A stretch of DNA of 39,194 nucleotides, taken from assembly GCF_003660265.1 (NCBI RefSeq), contig NZ_QXQP01000016.1:1-39194 (forward strand), written 5' to 3'. Positions 1 through 6,699 of this stretch are shown here, piece after piece; the first letter of the stretch is position 1, and each line of letters begins with the position of its first letter. The notes under the pieces were generated by a model, which was not told the origin of the DNA, searched no databases, and saw only the letters and a list, made by a program, of their open reading frames with translations. The stretch is from Helicobacter mehlei (GTDB lineage: Bacteria > Campylobacterota > Campylobacteria > Campylobacterales > Helicobacteraceae). The translations under genes and the position numbers were made by a program.

Positions 1-2
1 GT

Positions 3-494
3 TCCAACGCCTCCGCCCAAGCCCACCCCCCCCCACCCAAGCCAGAAACAACCCAAACCCCCAATAATCAGGTGATTGTGATCAATTCCAGTCGTTTTTT
101 AATAGGCTATGGTGTAGCGGACATCAAAAGCACGGCAAACGACGATTTGGATGATAAAGAGGATGCGTATTTCAATGCCAGACGCATGCTCACTTTTTCG
201 ATTTACAAAAAGTTTAGCCAAGTTTTGGACAAATACCACCTCAAATCCGATAATCTTAAAAATATCTTGCTCTTTAGCATTGATAAAGCCATTGACAGCA
301 TGGATATTTACAAAGAGAAAAAATATGTTGTGTTGCCCCATTACCGCAAAGTCTTAGCATTGTTTTTGGTCGATAGCAGTGTTTTAGAACGTATCCGCCA
401 AACCGTGCGCGCACAATACAATTTCACCAACGAACAACGCGCCGTGATCGATCGCTTGATCTACACTATGCAAAATGAGGACACACTCCACTAA
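3..494 (+). CDS. LPP20-like family protein, 5'-truncated by window edge
   Basis: The reading frame is open from the left edge, so the true start lies outside. The visible part begins with a Pro/Gln-rich linker (about 23 residues, partly encoded by a C9 tract at 26-34). It then runs into a domain with IGYGVADI, a short acidic stretch and a helix containing NARRMLTFSIYKKF. A G-x-G-V-A strand followed by an Ala/Arg-rich helix resembles the LPP20 lipoprotein fold of Helicobacter and Campylobacter; this is a family guess from pattern. A GTG at 72 could serve as a start, but the linker continues in frame upstream, so it is probably internal. The protein ends in a charged helix and TAA at 492-494. 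A secreted or lipoprotein N-terminus cannot be checked here. Confidence 0.5.
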   Translation, partial: SNASAQAHPPPPKPETTQTPNNQVIVINSSRFLIGYGVADIKSTANDDLDDKEDAYFNARRMLTFSIYKKFSQVLDKYHLKSDNLKNILLFSIDKAIDSMDIYKEKKYVVLPHYRKVLALFLVDSSVLERIRQTVRAQYNFTNEQRAVIDRLIYTMQNEDTLH

Positions 495-498
495 TTTC

Positions 499-699
499 AT
501 TCACATGCTTGGCACATGTTGGCACATTTTCATTCACATGTGAATGAAAATGTGAATGAAACAAGTCAAAACAGCTCTTTTGAGGCCACAAACAACCCAT
601 ATTGGCACATGTATATGTGCAATATGTGATTTAAAAAACCTTTCTATTCACATGCCCTAAGCCCCAACCCAACACACTTAAAGAGCTCTCATTCACATG
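499..699. repeat. Cluster of ATTCACATG/CACATG motifs
   Basis: CACATG occurs at 502, 513, 535, 606, 649 and 694. Four of these sit inside ATTCACATG (499, 532, 646, 691), and the inverted form CATGTGAAT is at 537-545. The cluster is confined to the 200 bp after the LPP20-like gene. It looks like a set of operator half-sites or the remains of a repeat; no known regulator is assigned. Confidence 0.6.
523..554. repeat. 32-bp perfect palindrome
   Basis: The sequence from CACATTTTCATTCACA (523-538) is followed directly by its reverse complement (539-554), with no loop. Its core is ATTCACATGTGAAT. It lies 29 bp after the stop of the LPP20-like gene. There is no T-run behind it, so it is not a standard intrinsic terminator. 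A dimeric regulator site is an alternative. Confidence 0.8.
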
Positions 700-751
700 T
701 TCACCTGCCCTACTACTATTGCTAAATTTTATAATACATGCTAAAAACCCC

Positions 752-1027
752 ACAAGTCCAAAGATAGATTGCAAATGTGGATGGTCGTTATCCACTAAAA
801 ATTAAAATGGATTTTGATGACTAACCTTTTCGCACAGATCTTCGGCCAAGTTACCACTCGCACGCTAAAGCCCACAAGCTTAAAGCTAAGCGTATAGTTA
901 CCTAGCATTAGCATGGTGTACTAATACCCACTCCGTTGGGGTAGGGGACATAAGACTCCTAAGTGAGCTGGTTTGAAACCATGATCTGCTAAAGTTAGAA
1001 TCCCCTAACTTTAGTTATCTGGAGTAT
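752..1027 (+). pseudogene. Decayed TnpB 3' end with IS605/IS607-type right-end (omegaRNA-like) scar
   Basis: A short frame at 752-784 reads TSPKIDCKCGW, resembling the zinc-ribbon end of TnpB, and is then broken by stops. About 200 bp further on, the motif GAATCCCC-TAAC-TTTA-GTTA-TCTGGAGTATG (998-1027) matches the usual last hairpin of IS200/IS605-type right ends and TnpB guide-RNA scaffolds (GAATCCCC, stem, TTTA loop, GGGGAGTATG). One side of the stem base is degenerate. No intact transposase remains. The family assignment is from remembered motif shape and is moderately uncertain. Confidence 0.4.
989..1014 (+). repeat. Perfect 10-bp stem-loop
   Basis: CTAAAGTTAG (989-998), a six-base loop AATCCC, then the exact complement CTAACTTTAG (1005-1014). 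It overlaps the alternative right-end hairpin of the preceding entry, so the RNA could fold in two mutually exclusive ways. Confidence 0.7.
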
Positions 1028-1267
1028 GCCGATCCGAGGGGTTTTGAAAGATTAAAAGGCGATAGTGAGAACCTGTCCGTTTATAGCACTCTGTAAATAA
1101 ACCATTTAATTGAACCTAACAGAACAATCTTTAAGAATCAAAGGAGATTAGCAAGGAACTTTAAAGTTTATCTGATCTTAAGGCTTTATAGGGGGCAAAA
1201 TCTGCTCCAGGCTCTAGATGGAATCTAGTATAAAGCTGGCACAAGACCATCAAAGCATGGGTTCTAG
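1028..1267. other. Intergenic stretch, nothing recognised
   Basis: With the preceding relic, this completes the gene-poor interval 495-1267. No ORF with a plausible start, no tRNA or rRNA, and no strong hairpin was seen in these 240 bases. They are AT-rich and stop-rich in all frames. Confidence 0.5.
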
Positions 1268-1918
1268 CTAAAAATTCCACACATAATTACTATAGAGGAC
1301 CAAGCTTCTTTGGAATGTAACACCAGAAACCCCGCTGGGCGTTACAGAGCGGAAATAGTAGTTGCGCACAATGGGAATTTTTAAACCAAATTCAAAGCCT
1401 TGGTGCTTGGTTACATTGGCCCGCACCCCAAAGCGCAAGGGGATTTGGAAATAACTAAAATTAATGCTGGTTCCGGGGTATTTAGTGAGACTTTCAACAA
1501 AGCTAGCCCCGCTATTATTCCAAGAGCTCCCCGCAAAGGCGATGCCCATAAAAAACCCGGTTTGAATCTCGCGCGTGTTGATAAAATTAAAGAGGTAATC
1601 CACACCCACGCCATAGACATTGTTATTATAGCGCGCACCATTGAAGGTCGGGTTGTCATAGCCATAGTCATAAAAAGCATAGACTCGAAACCCATTGCGT
1701 TTTTCTCTCTTGCCCAAAAAGAACTTATAGCCCCCCTCCATACTAAAACCATACATGTTACTTTGTCCGGAGGTATATAAGTTAAACCCAAGCGATCCGG
1801 TGATCGTGGTTTTAACTAGGGCATACTGCAAACCCGCAGACACATAAAACCCCCTTTTTTCAGCTAAAACAACACTCCCTATCAATAACAACCCACAACA
1901 AACTAATTTTCTCAACAC
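1268..1918 (-). CDS. Helicobacter outer-membrane beta-barrel protein
   Basis: 216 residues. A cleavable signal peptide is visible (MLRKLVCCGLLLIGSVVLA, cut before Glu20). The mature part consists of alternating aromatic/polar strands and Gly-rich turns such as GYKFFLG and VYGVGVDYLF, and it ends in a terminal Phe (YSNYVWNF), as expected for a BamA-dependent barrel. This fits the small Helicobacter OMP families (Hop/Hom/Hof-like, HP_OMP domain); the subgroup is not assignable. Start GTG at 1918 has AAGGAAAA just upstream. It lies 6 bp after the cysteine-rich protein gene and so is probably the last gene of the fbp transcription unit. The function could be a porin or adhesin; nothing in the sequence decides. 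Confidence 0.75.
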   Translation of the reverse strand: MLRKLVCCGLLLIGSVVLAEKRGFYVSAGLQYALVKTTITGSLGFNLYTSGQSNMYGFSMEGGYKFFLGKREKRNGFRVYAFYDYGYDNPTFNGARYNNNVYGVGVDYLFNFINTREIQTGFFMGIAFAGSSWNNSGASFVESLTKYPGTSINFSYFQIPLRFGVRANVTKHQGFEFGLKIPIVRNYYFRSVTPSGVSGVTFQRSLVLYSNYVWNF

Positions 1919-1924
1919 TTTTCC

Positions 1925-2110
1925 TTAAAAATCAAAATTGCCTTGCTTGCCCTTATTCATGCTCGCATGTACACTCTGCACGAAATTTTGGCGATCTGCA
2001 CACTCCAAGACCAGTTCGCATGGCAAACACGAGTCTAATCCCTTGCGCTCTTGGCAGGCTCTAATTTTAGCACACCAGCTATCTAATTCCGCCTCAAAAT
2101 CGCGTTCCAC
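1925..2110 (-). CDS. Small cysteine-rich conserved protein downstream of fbp
   Basis: 61 residues, starting GTG at 2110. Five cysteines (13, 19, 28, 31, 37) include a CxxC at 28-31 (CLPC), and the C-terminus reads SMNKGKQGNFDF. The arrangement suggests a small metal- or redox-binding protein. I recall a similar small protein next to fbp in Campylobacter, so the pairing may be conserved in Campylobacterota (knowledge, not checked). If the fbp frame is restored, fbp stops at 2111-2113, directly abutting this GTG, which implies translational coupling. In the sequence as given, the shifted fbp frame instead overlaps it by 17 bp. Function unknown. Confidence 0.65.
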   Translation of the reverse strand: MERDFEAELDSWCAKIRACQERKGLDSCLPCELVLECADRQNFVQSVHASMNKGKQGNFDF

Positions 2111-2987
2111 CTAAAAATCCCCCAACGCTTCCATCTCGACTTTGGAGCCCAAAAAGCATGCACTCTTGGCATGCAAGCTCTCTAATTGCTGATCTAAAAG
2201 TCTTTGCCCCCCCCCTAAGCAAGGCTAACCCCCCGGCTTGCTCGATCACAAAAGCCAAAGGATAGACCTCAAAGAGTTGGCGTAACTTGCCCTTGGGCGC
2301 ATCTTGAGTAGCCGGATAGCAAAACAACCCCCCTTGTTTGCTCAACAAGTGATGCACATCAGCAACCATGCTCCCGCTATAGCGCAAGCGGTAGCCTTGC
2401 TTAAAAAAATGATCCAAAAAGACACGGTATTGCGGGCTAAAATACTCCCAACTCCCCCCGGGGGCGATGTTTTTACCCTTATCTTTCAAAGTCAAATGAC
2501 CTTTGAATACCCAAGTTTGGCTTTCCTCGTGATAAAGATAATGCCCGACCTCTCCAGTTGTGGCGACCACTAATTCTAACTTAGCTCCATAGAGGATATA
2601 AGCCCCCATTTGCAAGGTGTGCGCCACTTGTTGATTAGCAAAACCCAAGGGTGTATGCTCATAAATGGCAAAAATACTCCCCACTAAAAAATTAGACCCC
2701 ACCACGCTAGAACCATCTAGAGGATCAAAGGCGACTAAGTAGCCTTGGGAGTCAGATTTATAGCGTGCCTCGCTCTGTTCCTCACTCATCACACCCCCCA
2801 CACATGCCAAACCCAAAAAGTGATCACTAATGAGATGATCCACCAGCACATCTAAATCAAGTTGCAAGTCGGCTGTGGGGTTTTGTTGCTGGGTGTAGTG
2901 GGGGTCTGTTTGCTTGATGAGGCGATAAACTTTAGGGGCTAGCTCTTGGAGAGCTTTTAATAACTGCTCTTTTGTGGTTGTGTCCAT
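2094..2987 (-). CDS. fbp: Fructose-1,6-bisphosphatase class I, frameshifted C-terminus
   Basis: Hydrolyses fructose-1,6-bisphosphate to fructose-6-phosphate in gluconeogenesis. The metal/substrate motif AFDPLDGSS is present near residue 90, with SEEQSEA before it and YSGSMVADVHHLL further on. After IEQAGGLALLRGG the sequence enters a G9 tract (C9 on the plus strand, 2207-2215) and leaves frame, giving an unrelated 35-residue tail. With eight G the protein would continue QRLLDQQLESLHAKSACFLG and stop at 2111-2113, a normal family ending that abuts the next gene. So the listed ORF is either a one-base slippage (phase variation or mutation) or a sequencing error. ATG at 2987; first gene of a three-gene minus-strand unit. 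Confidence 0.88.
   Translation of the reverse strand: MDTTTKEQLLKALQELAPKVYRLIKQTDPHYTQQQNPTADLQLDLDVLVDHLISDHFLGLACVGGVMSEEQSEARYKSDSQGYLVAFDPLDGSSVVGSNFLVGSIFAIYEHTPLGFANQQVAHTLQMGAYILYGAKLELVVATTGEVGHYLYHEESQTWVFKGHLTLKDKGKNIAPGGSWEYFSPQYRVFLDHFFKQGYRLRYSGSMVADVHHLLSKQGGLFCYPATQDAPKGKLRQLFEVYPLAFVIEQAGGLALLRGGAKTFRSAIRELACQECMLFGLQSRDGSVGGFLGGTRF
2207..2215 (-). repeat. C9/G9 homopolymer at the fbp frameshift
   Basis: Nine consecutive C on the plus strand within fbp. Eight would restore the family reading frame. A candidate slipped-strand mispairing site. Confidence 0.7.
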
Positions 2988-3012
2988 GTCAAGCCTTAAA
3001 ATCTGAATTTGT

Positions 3013-3020
3013 AGTATAAT
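3013..3020. promoter_or_regulatory. Overlapping divergent -10 elements for fbp and pxpA
   Basis: On the plus strand TATAAT (3015-3020) lies only six bases before the pxpA ATG (3027). On the minus strand TATACT (3013-3018) faces fbp, whose ATG is at 2987. The two boxes overlap, so polymerase could probably serve only one direction at a time. Expected plus-strand initiation falls at about the pxpA ATG, suggesting a leaderless mRNA. Confidence 0.5.
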
Positions 3021-3026
3021 TCTAGC

Positions 3027-3806
3027 ATGGAATGTGTAGATTTGAATAGCGACATCGGCGAGGGCTTTGGAGTCTATAAAATGGGCGATGATGAGGCGAT
3101 TTTAGAATGCGTTAGCAGTGCCAATGTCGCTTGTGGCTGGCATGCTGGCGATGCGCTGATCATGGAGGGTGTTGTTCAAAGTGCCCGGGCTTTAGGCGTG
3201 GGTTTGGGCGCGCATGTGGGCTATCCAGACTTGCTAGGCTTTGGGCGGCGCAAAATGGAGATTAGCCCCAAAGAAGCTAGGTGTTACACCCTCTATCAAA
3301 TCGGTGCGCTAGAGGCTTTTGCCAAAAGTTACGGGTCTACCCTCCAACATGTCAAGTTGCATGGGAGTTTTTACCACCAAGCCACTAACGATCCTAACTT
3401 GGCCCGTGCGATCTTGCAGGGTGTGGCGGATTATAACCCCAATCTCATTGTGCTCACCTTGAGTCAAAGTTTGATGGCTATAGAGGGGCAAAAAATGGGG
3501 CTAAAAGTGGCTGAAGAAGCCTTTATTGATCGGCATTATCAAGCCAATGGGCAATTAGTGCCTAGATCCCATCCCCAAGCACTGATTAGCGATGTAAATT
3601 GTGCCCTGGAGCGCGCTTTAAAGATGATCACCGATTGCAAGGTAAGCACTTTGGAGGGCGTAGAGATAGATATCAAAGCACATTCTTTATGCGTACATGG
3701 GGATCACCCCAAGGCCTTAGAATTTGCCAAACAAGTGCGTACCGGGTTAAAAAAACATGGCATCGCCATCCAGCCCCTAAGATCGATCTTAGGACTTCCC
3801 CATTAA
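3027..3806 (+). CDS. pxpA: 5-oxoprolinase subunit A (LamB/YcsF family)
   Basis: 259 residues, the full length of the family. PxpA acts with the PxpBC complex to open 5-oxoproline to glutamate in an ATP-dependent reaction. Diagnostic motifs are VDLNSDIGEGFG (4-15), SSANVACGWHAGD (30-42), GAHVGYPDLLGFGRR and VKLHGSFYHQ, plus VHGDH near the end. These supply the conserved acidic and histidine residues of the fold. The start ATG matches the family N-terminus, yet no Shine-Dalgarno precedes it; a TATAAT box sits at 3015-3020 instead. It heads the run pxpA, NRAMP-like carrier, pxpB, pxpC. Confidence 0.92.
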   Translation: MECVDLNSDIGEGFGVYKMGDDEAILECVSSANVACGWHAGDALIMEGVVQSARALGVGLGAHVGYPDLLGFGRRKMEISPKEARCYTLYQIGALEAFAKSYGSTLQHVKLHGSFYHQATNDPNLARAILQGVADYNPNLIVLTLSQSLMAIEGQKMGLKVAEEAFIDRHYQANGQLVPRSHPQALISDVNCALERALKMITDCKVSTLEGVEIDIKAHSLCVHGDHPKALEFAKQVRTGLKKHGIAIQPLRSILGLPH

Positions 3807-4977
3807 AACGCGGTCGTTCTTATGGGGTGTGGCTTTTTTTAGCGCCACTGCTGCCATTGGTCCGGGCTTTTTGACCCAAAGCGCGCAATTCACTCAAGAA
3901 TTAAAAAGCTCTTTTGTAGCCGTGATTGTAGTTTCCATCATCGCCTCTTTGATCGCCCAAATCAATGTTTGGCGTGTGTTGGGCATTTCCCAACAAAGAG
4001 GGCAGGATGTTGCCAACACCTTACTACCCGGTTTGGGGCATTTTTTAACCTTTCTTATCACACTGGGGGCTTTGGCTTTTAATATTGGGAATGTGGGCGG
4101 AGCAGCTTTGGGGTTACAAGCATTAGTGGGGCTGGACTTAAAAAGCGGTGGGTTGCTCAGTGCCTTACTAGCGATCCTGATTTTTTTATCCAAGAGTGCG
4201 GGGCATTTGATGGATCGCGTGGCACAGATTTTAGGCGTGTTGATGATCATCTTGATCGCCTTTGTTGCGTTTTTCACCCACCCACCCATCGCCCAAGTAG
4301 CCAAAGAAACCCTCTTCCCTAGCCATTTTTCAATGACCGCCACCATCACGCTCATTGGGGGGAGTGTGGGGGGGTATATTGTCTTTGCCGGGGCGCACCG
4401 CTTAATTGATTTGGGCGTTGTGGGGGAAAAAAACCAGACTCAAATGGATCGCGCCGCTTATCTGAGCATCGGGGTTGCTGCTCTTGTGCGTGTCTTGTTA
4501 TTTTTGGCGGTGTTGGGCGTAGTGCAAAGCGGGCATATGCTCAACCCAGCCAATCCAGCCGGGAGTGCTTTTGGGGTGGCTTTGGGCAGTTTGGGTTATA
4601 AAATTTTTGGACTGGTATTTTTGGCTGCTAGCTTGACCTCCATTGTGGGTGCTTCTTATACCAGCGTGTCTTTTTTAAAAAGCTTTGTTTGGGTGCAAAA
4701 ACACCAAAGGGCTTGTGCCTTAATTTTGATCAGCCTCTCGACCTTAATTTTTATGGTGATTGGCAAGCCCGTGGCGTTACTGATTTTAGCTGGGGCCCTC
4801 AATGGACTTGTTTTGCCCATCACGCTAGCTGTGGTGTTGGTAGCAGGTTACCAACCCTGCATTGTGGGCACTTACAAGCATTCTATCTTCTTAGCGGTGT
4901 TGGGCTGGGTGGTGGTGGGCTTGAGCGTGTATTTGGGTGTTCTCTCGTTTAAGCCCTTGGTTTTAATGTTTAGCTAG
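3802..4977 (+). CDS. NRAMP-like (YcsG-type) membrane transporter of the pxp operon
   Basis: About 391 residues with roughly 11 hydrophobic helices. It resembles the NRAMP-related carriers often encoded with YcsF/PxpA. Where true NRAMP metal transporters have DPGN in helix 1 and MPH in helix 6, this protein has AIGPGFLTQ and YIVFAGAH, so metal transport is unlikely and uptake of 5-oxoproline or a related compound is a reasonable inference. Start: the first GTG (3829) would cut into helix 1 (LWGVAFFSATAAIGPGF). The frame opens earlier, and an ATT at 3802 lies seven bases after AGGA (3791-3794) and overlaps the pxpA stop as ATTAA. I prefer this rare ATT start, with GTG as the fallback. Confidence 0.8.
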   Translation: MKTRSFLWGVAFFSATAAIGPGFLTQSAQFTQELKSSFVAVIVVSIIASLIAQINVWRVLGISQQRGQDVANTLLPGLGHFLTFLITLGALAFNIGNVGGAALGLQALVGLDLKSGGLLSALLAILIFLSKSAGHLMDRVAQILGVLMIILIAFVAFFTHPPIAQVAKETLFPSHFSMTATITLIGGSVGGYIVFAGAHRLIDLGVVGEKNQTQMDRAAYLSIGVAALVRVLLFLAVLGVVQSGHMLNPANPAGSAFGVALGSLGYKIFGLVFLAASLTSIVGASYTSVSFLKSFVWVQKHQRACALILISLSTLIFMVIGKPVALLILAGALNGLVLPITLAVVLVAGYQPCIVGTYKHSIFLAVLGWVVVGLSVYLGVLSFKPLVLMFS

Positions 4978-4986
4978 GAGTTGGTT

Positions 4987-5730
4987 GTGGAAGGTGTGGT
5001 TTGCCGTGCTTATGGGGAAAGTGCATTATTATTAGAGTTTGGCTCTGAGATTACGCCCCAAATCAATGCCCAAGTCAGGCAGGCTGGTCTTGTCATTGAA
5101 CAAAAAGCCATTCAAGGTGTGCTAGAAGTGGTGGGGGCTTATGCTAGCCTGCTGGTGATTTACGATCCGCTTGTTTGCTCTTATGCACGCTTGGAAGAAG
5201 AGCTACAAAATTTAGAGCTAGGCATACCTAGTCGCCGTCGCCCAGAAGAACAAGTTTCTTTGGTGTCCATCCCCACATGCTATGAATTGGGCTTGGATTT
5301 AGAGTTTGTGAGCACGCACACACATTTAAGTCCAGCGCAAATTGTCCAAAAGCACAGCGGGCGGGATTACTTGGTCTATATGCTGGGCTTTTTGCCCGGG
5401 TTTGCTTATTTGGGCGGGCTAGACCCCAGTTTAGCTGTGCCCAGATTAGCCCAGCCTAGAGCAGAGGTTGCCCCGGGGTCTGTGGGGATTGCGCACGCCC
5501 AAACCGGGATTTATCCGCTCAAATCCCCGGGGGGTTGGCAGATTATTGGGAAAACACCGCTTAAACTCTATGATCCGCATAAAAATCCCCCCGTGTTGCT
5601 CCAAGCCGGGGATTATGTGCGCTATGAGCCCATTTCTTTAGAACAATACCAGCAATTAGAACACCAGATCGCACAAGGGGGCTATGAGCCCCAACGCACA
5701 CAAATTGGGCGGGGGGATTTGCATGTCTAG
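4987..5730 (+). CDS. pxpB: 5-oxoprolinase subunit B (KipI family)
   Basis: Forms a complex with PxpC that acts with PxpA on 5-oxoproline. Family hallmarks are VYMLGFLPGFAYLGG, VPRLAQPRAEVAPGSVGIA and YPLKSPGGWQIIGKTP in the C-terminal half (cyclophilin-like fold). Two starts are possible: TTG at 4981 touches the AGGAG (4976-4980), while GTG at 4987 leaves a proper six-base gap, so GTG 4987 is chosen (247 residues). It follows the transporter by a few bases and overlaps pxpC. In Bacillus, KipI also inhibits the sporulation kinase KinA; that role does not apply here. Confidence 0.88.
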   Translation: MEGVVCRAYGESALLLEFGSEITPQINAQVRQAGLVIEQKAIQGVLEVVGAYASLLVIYDPLVCSYARLEEELQNLELGIPSRRRPEEQVSLVSIPTCYELGLDLEFVSTHTHLSPAQIVQKHSGRDYLVYMLGFLPGFAYLGGLDPSLAVPRLAQPRAEVAPGSVGIAHAQTGIYPLKSPGGWQIIGKTPLKLYDPHKNPPVLLQAGDYVRYEPISLEQYQQLEHQIAQGGYEPQRTQIGRGDLHV

Positions 5731-6658
5731 TATCCGGGTTTTGCAAGGGGGGTTATGCACCACTATCCAAGATTTGGGGCGTTTGGGTTATGCGCGCTTT
5801 GGGATTCCTGTAGCGGGGGTGATGGATGAATTTGGCGCAAGTGTGGCTAACTTTTTGGTGGGCAACCCTAGAGAATATGCTCTTTTAGAAATGCACTACT
5901 TGGGGGCATGTTTGGAGTTTTTAGAACCGATGCACATTGCCATTGGGGGGGCTAATCTTAGTCCCAAGATCAATGATTGTGTGGTTTTTAATTGGGAGTC
6001 TTATGCGATCAAACCCGGGGATATTTTGAGCTTTGGGATGCCCCAATCGGGTGTATGTGCCTATGTAGCCTTCTCAGGAGTGCTAGATGTGCCTAGCGTG
6101 CATGGGAGCAAATCAACCTATATGCATGCCCAAATGGGGGGATTTTTGGGGCGCAAATTGCAAAAGGGGGACTTGTTAAGCGTGCGGGTGCGTGTTGAGA
6201 ATAAAAAGCGTCATTTGGCCGAACATTACCGCCCCCTTTATCATACCCATGCCTCTTTGCCCGTGATCTTAGGGCCTCAAGATTTTTATTTTAGCAAGCA
6301 GATAATCCGCCAATTTTGCCAAACCCCCTATCAACTTAGCAGGGGTGATCGCATGGGTATCTTCCTAGAAGGATTGCCTCTAGAGTGGTGTGGGCATGCA
6401 GAAATCATCTCCGAACCCTTGGTGATGGGGAGCGTGCAAGTTCCCTCCAATGGAAAACCCATTGTGTTGATGGCTGATCGGCAGACAATGGGGGGTTACC
6501 CTAAGATCGCCACGCTCACTAAGGAAAGCTTGGTTACCCTAGCCCAAATGCGCCCACGCGATGAGGTGCATTTTGTTCCCTATAGCATCGAACACGCCCA
6601 AGAGAGATACCACGCCTTTTACCAGCATTTAGAACATATTATGGCAAGTTTGGCATAA
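5723..6658 (+). CDS. pxpC: 5-oxoprolinase subunit C (KipA family)
   Basis: 311 residues. The N-terminal motif VLQGGLCTTIQDLGRLGYARFGIPVAGVMD is typical of KipA/PxpC (biotin-dependent carboxyltransferase-like fold), with GGANL and VMADRQTMGGYPKIATL later. It partners PxpB in ATP-dependent cleavage of 5-oxoproline. An ATG at 5684 in the same frame would add 13 unrelated residues; ATG 5723 fits the family start, has a G-rich Shine-Dalgarno (GGGGGGA) before it and overlaps the pxpB stop by 8 bp, implying coupled translation. Last gene of the pxp run. Confidence 0.9.
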   Translation: MSSIRVLQGGLCTTIQDLGRLGYARFGIPVAGVMDEFGASVANFLVGNPREYALLEMHYLGACLEFLEPMHIAIGGANLSPKINDCVVFNWESYAIKPGDILSFGMPQSGVCAYVAFSGVLDVPSVHGSKSTYMHAQMGGFLGRKLQKGDLLSVRVRVENKKRHLAEHYRPLYHTHASLPVILGPQDFYFSKQIIRQFCQTPYQLSRGDRMGIFLEGLPLEWCGHAEIISEPLVMGSVQVPSNGKPIVLMADRQTMGGYPKIATLTKESLVTLAQMRPRDEVHFVPYSIEHAQERYHAFYQHLEHIMASLA

Positions 6659-6670
6659 ATGTTTTCATTC

Positions 6671-6676
6671 TATAAT
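6671..6676 (+). promoter_or_regulatory. -10 box of the FIST chemoreceptor gene
   Basis: TATAAT, 24 bp before the ATG at 6700, with a strong AGGAGG Shine-Dalgarno (6690-6695) between. This suggests the receptor has its own promoter after pxpC. Confidence 0.55.
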
Positions 6677-6699
6677 TTGGCGATAAACTAGGAGGAACG

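Noticed and set aside
511-620. Possible sigma-54 promoter in the TGGCAC-rich stretch
   Set aside because: The GG/GC spacing does not match the 10-base interval needed for a -24/-12 element.
1400-1791. Two 126-codon ORFs, one per strand
   Set aside because: Both lie inside the outer-membrane protein gene in other frames, and their translations show no family pattern.
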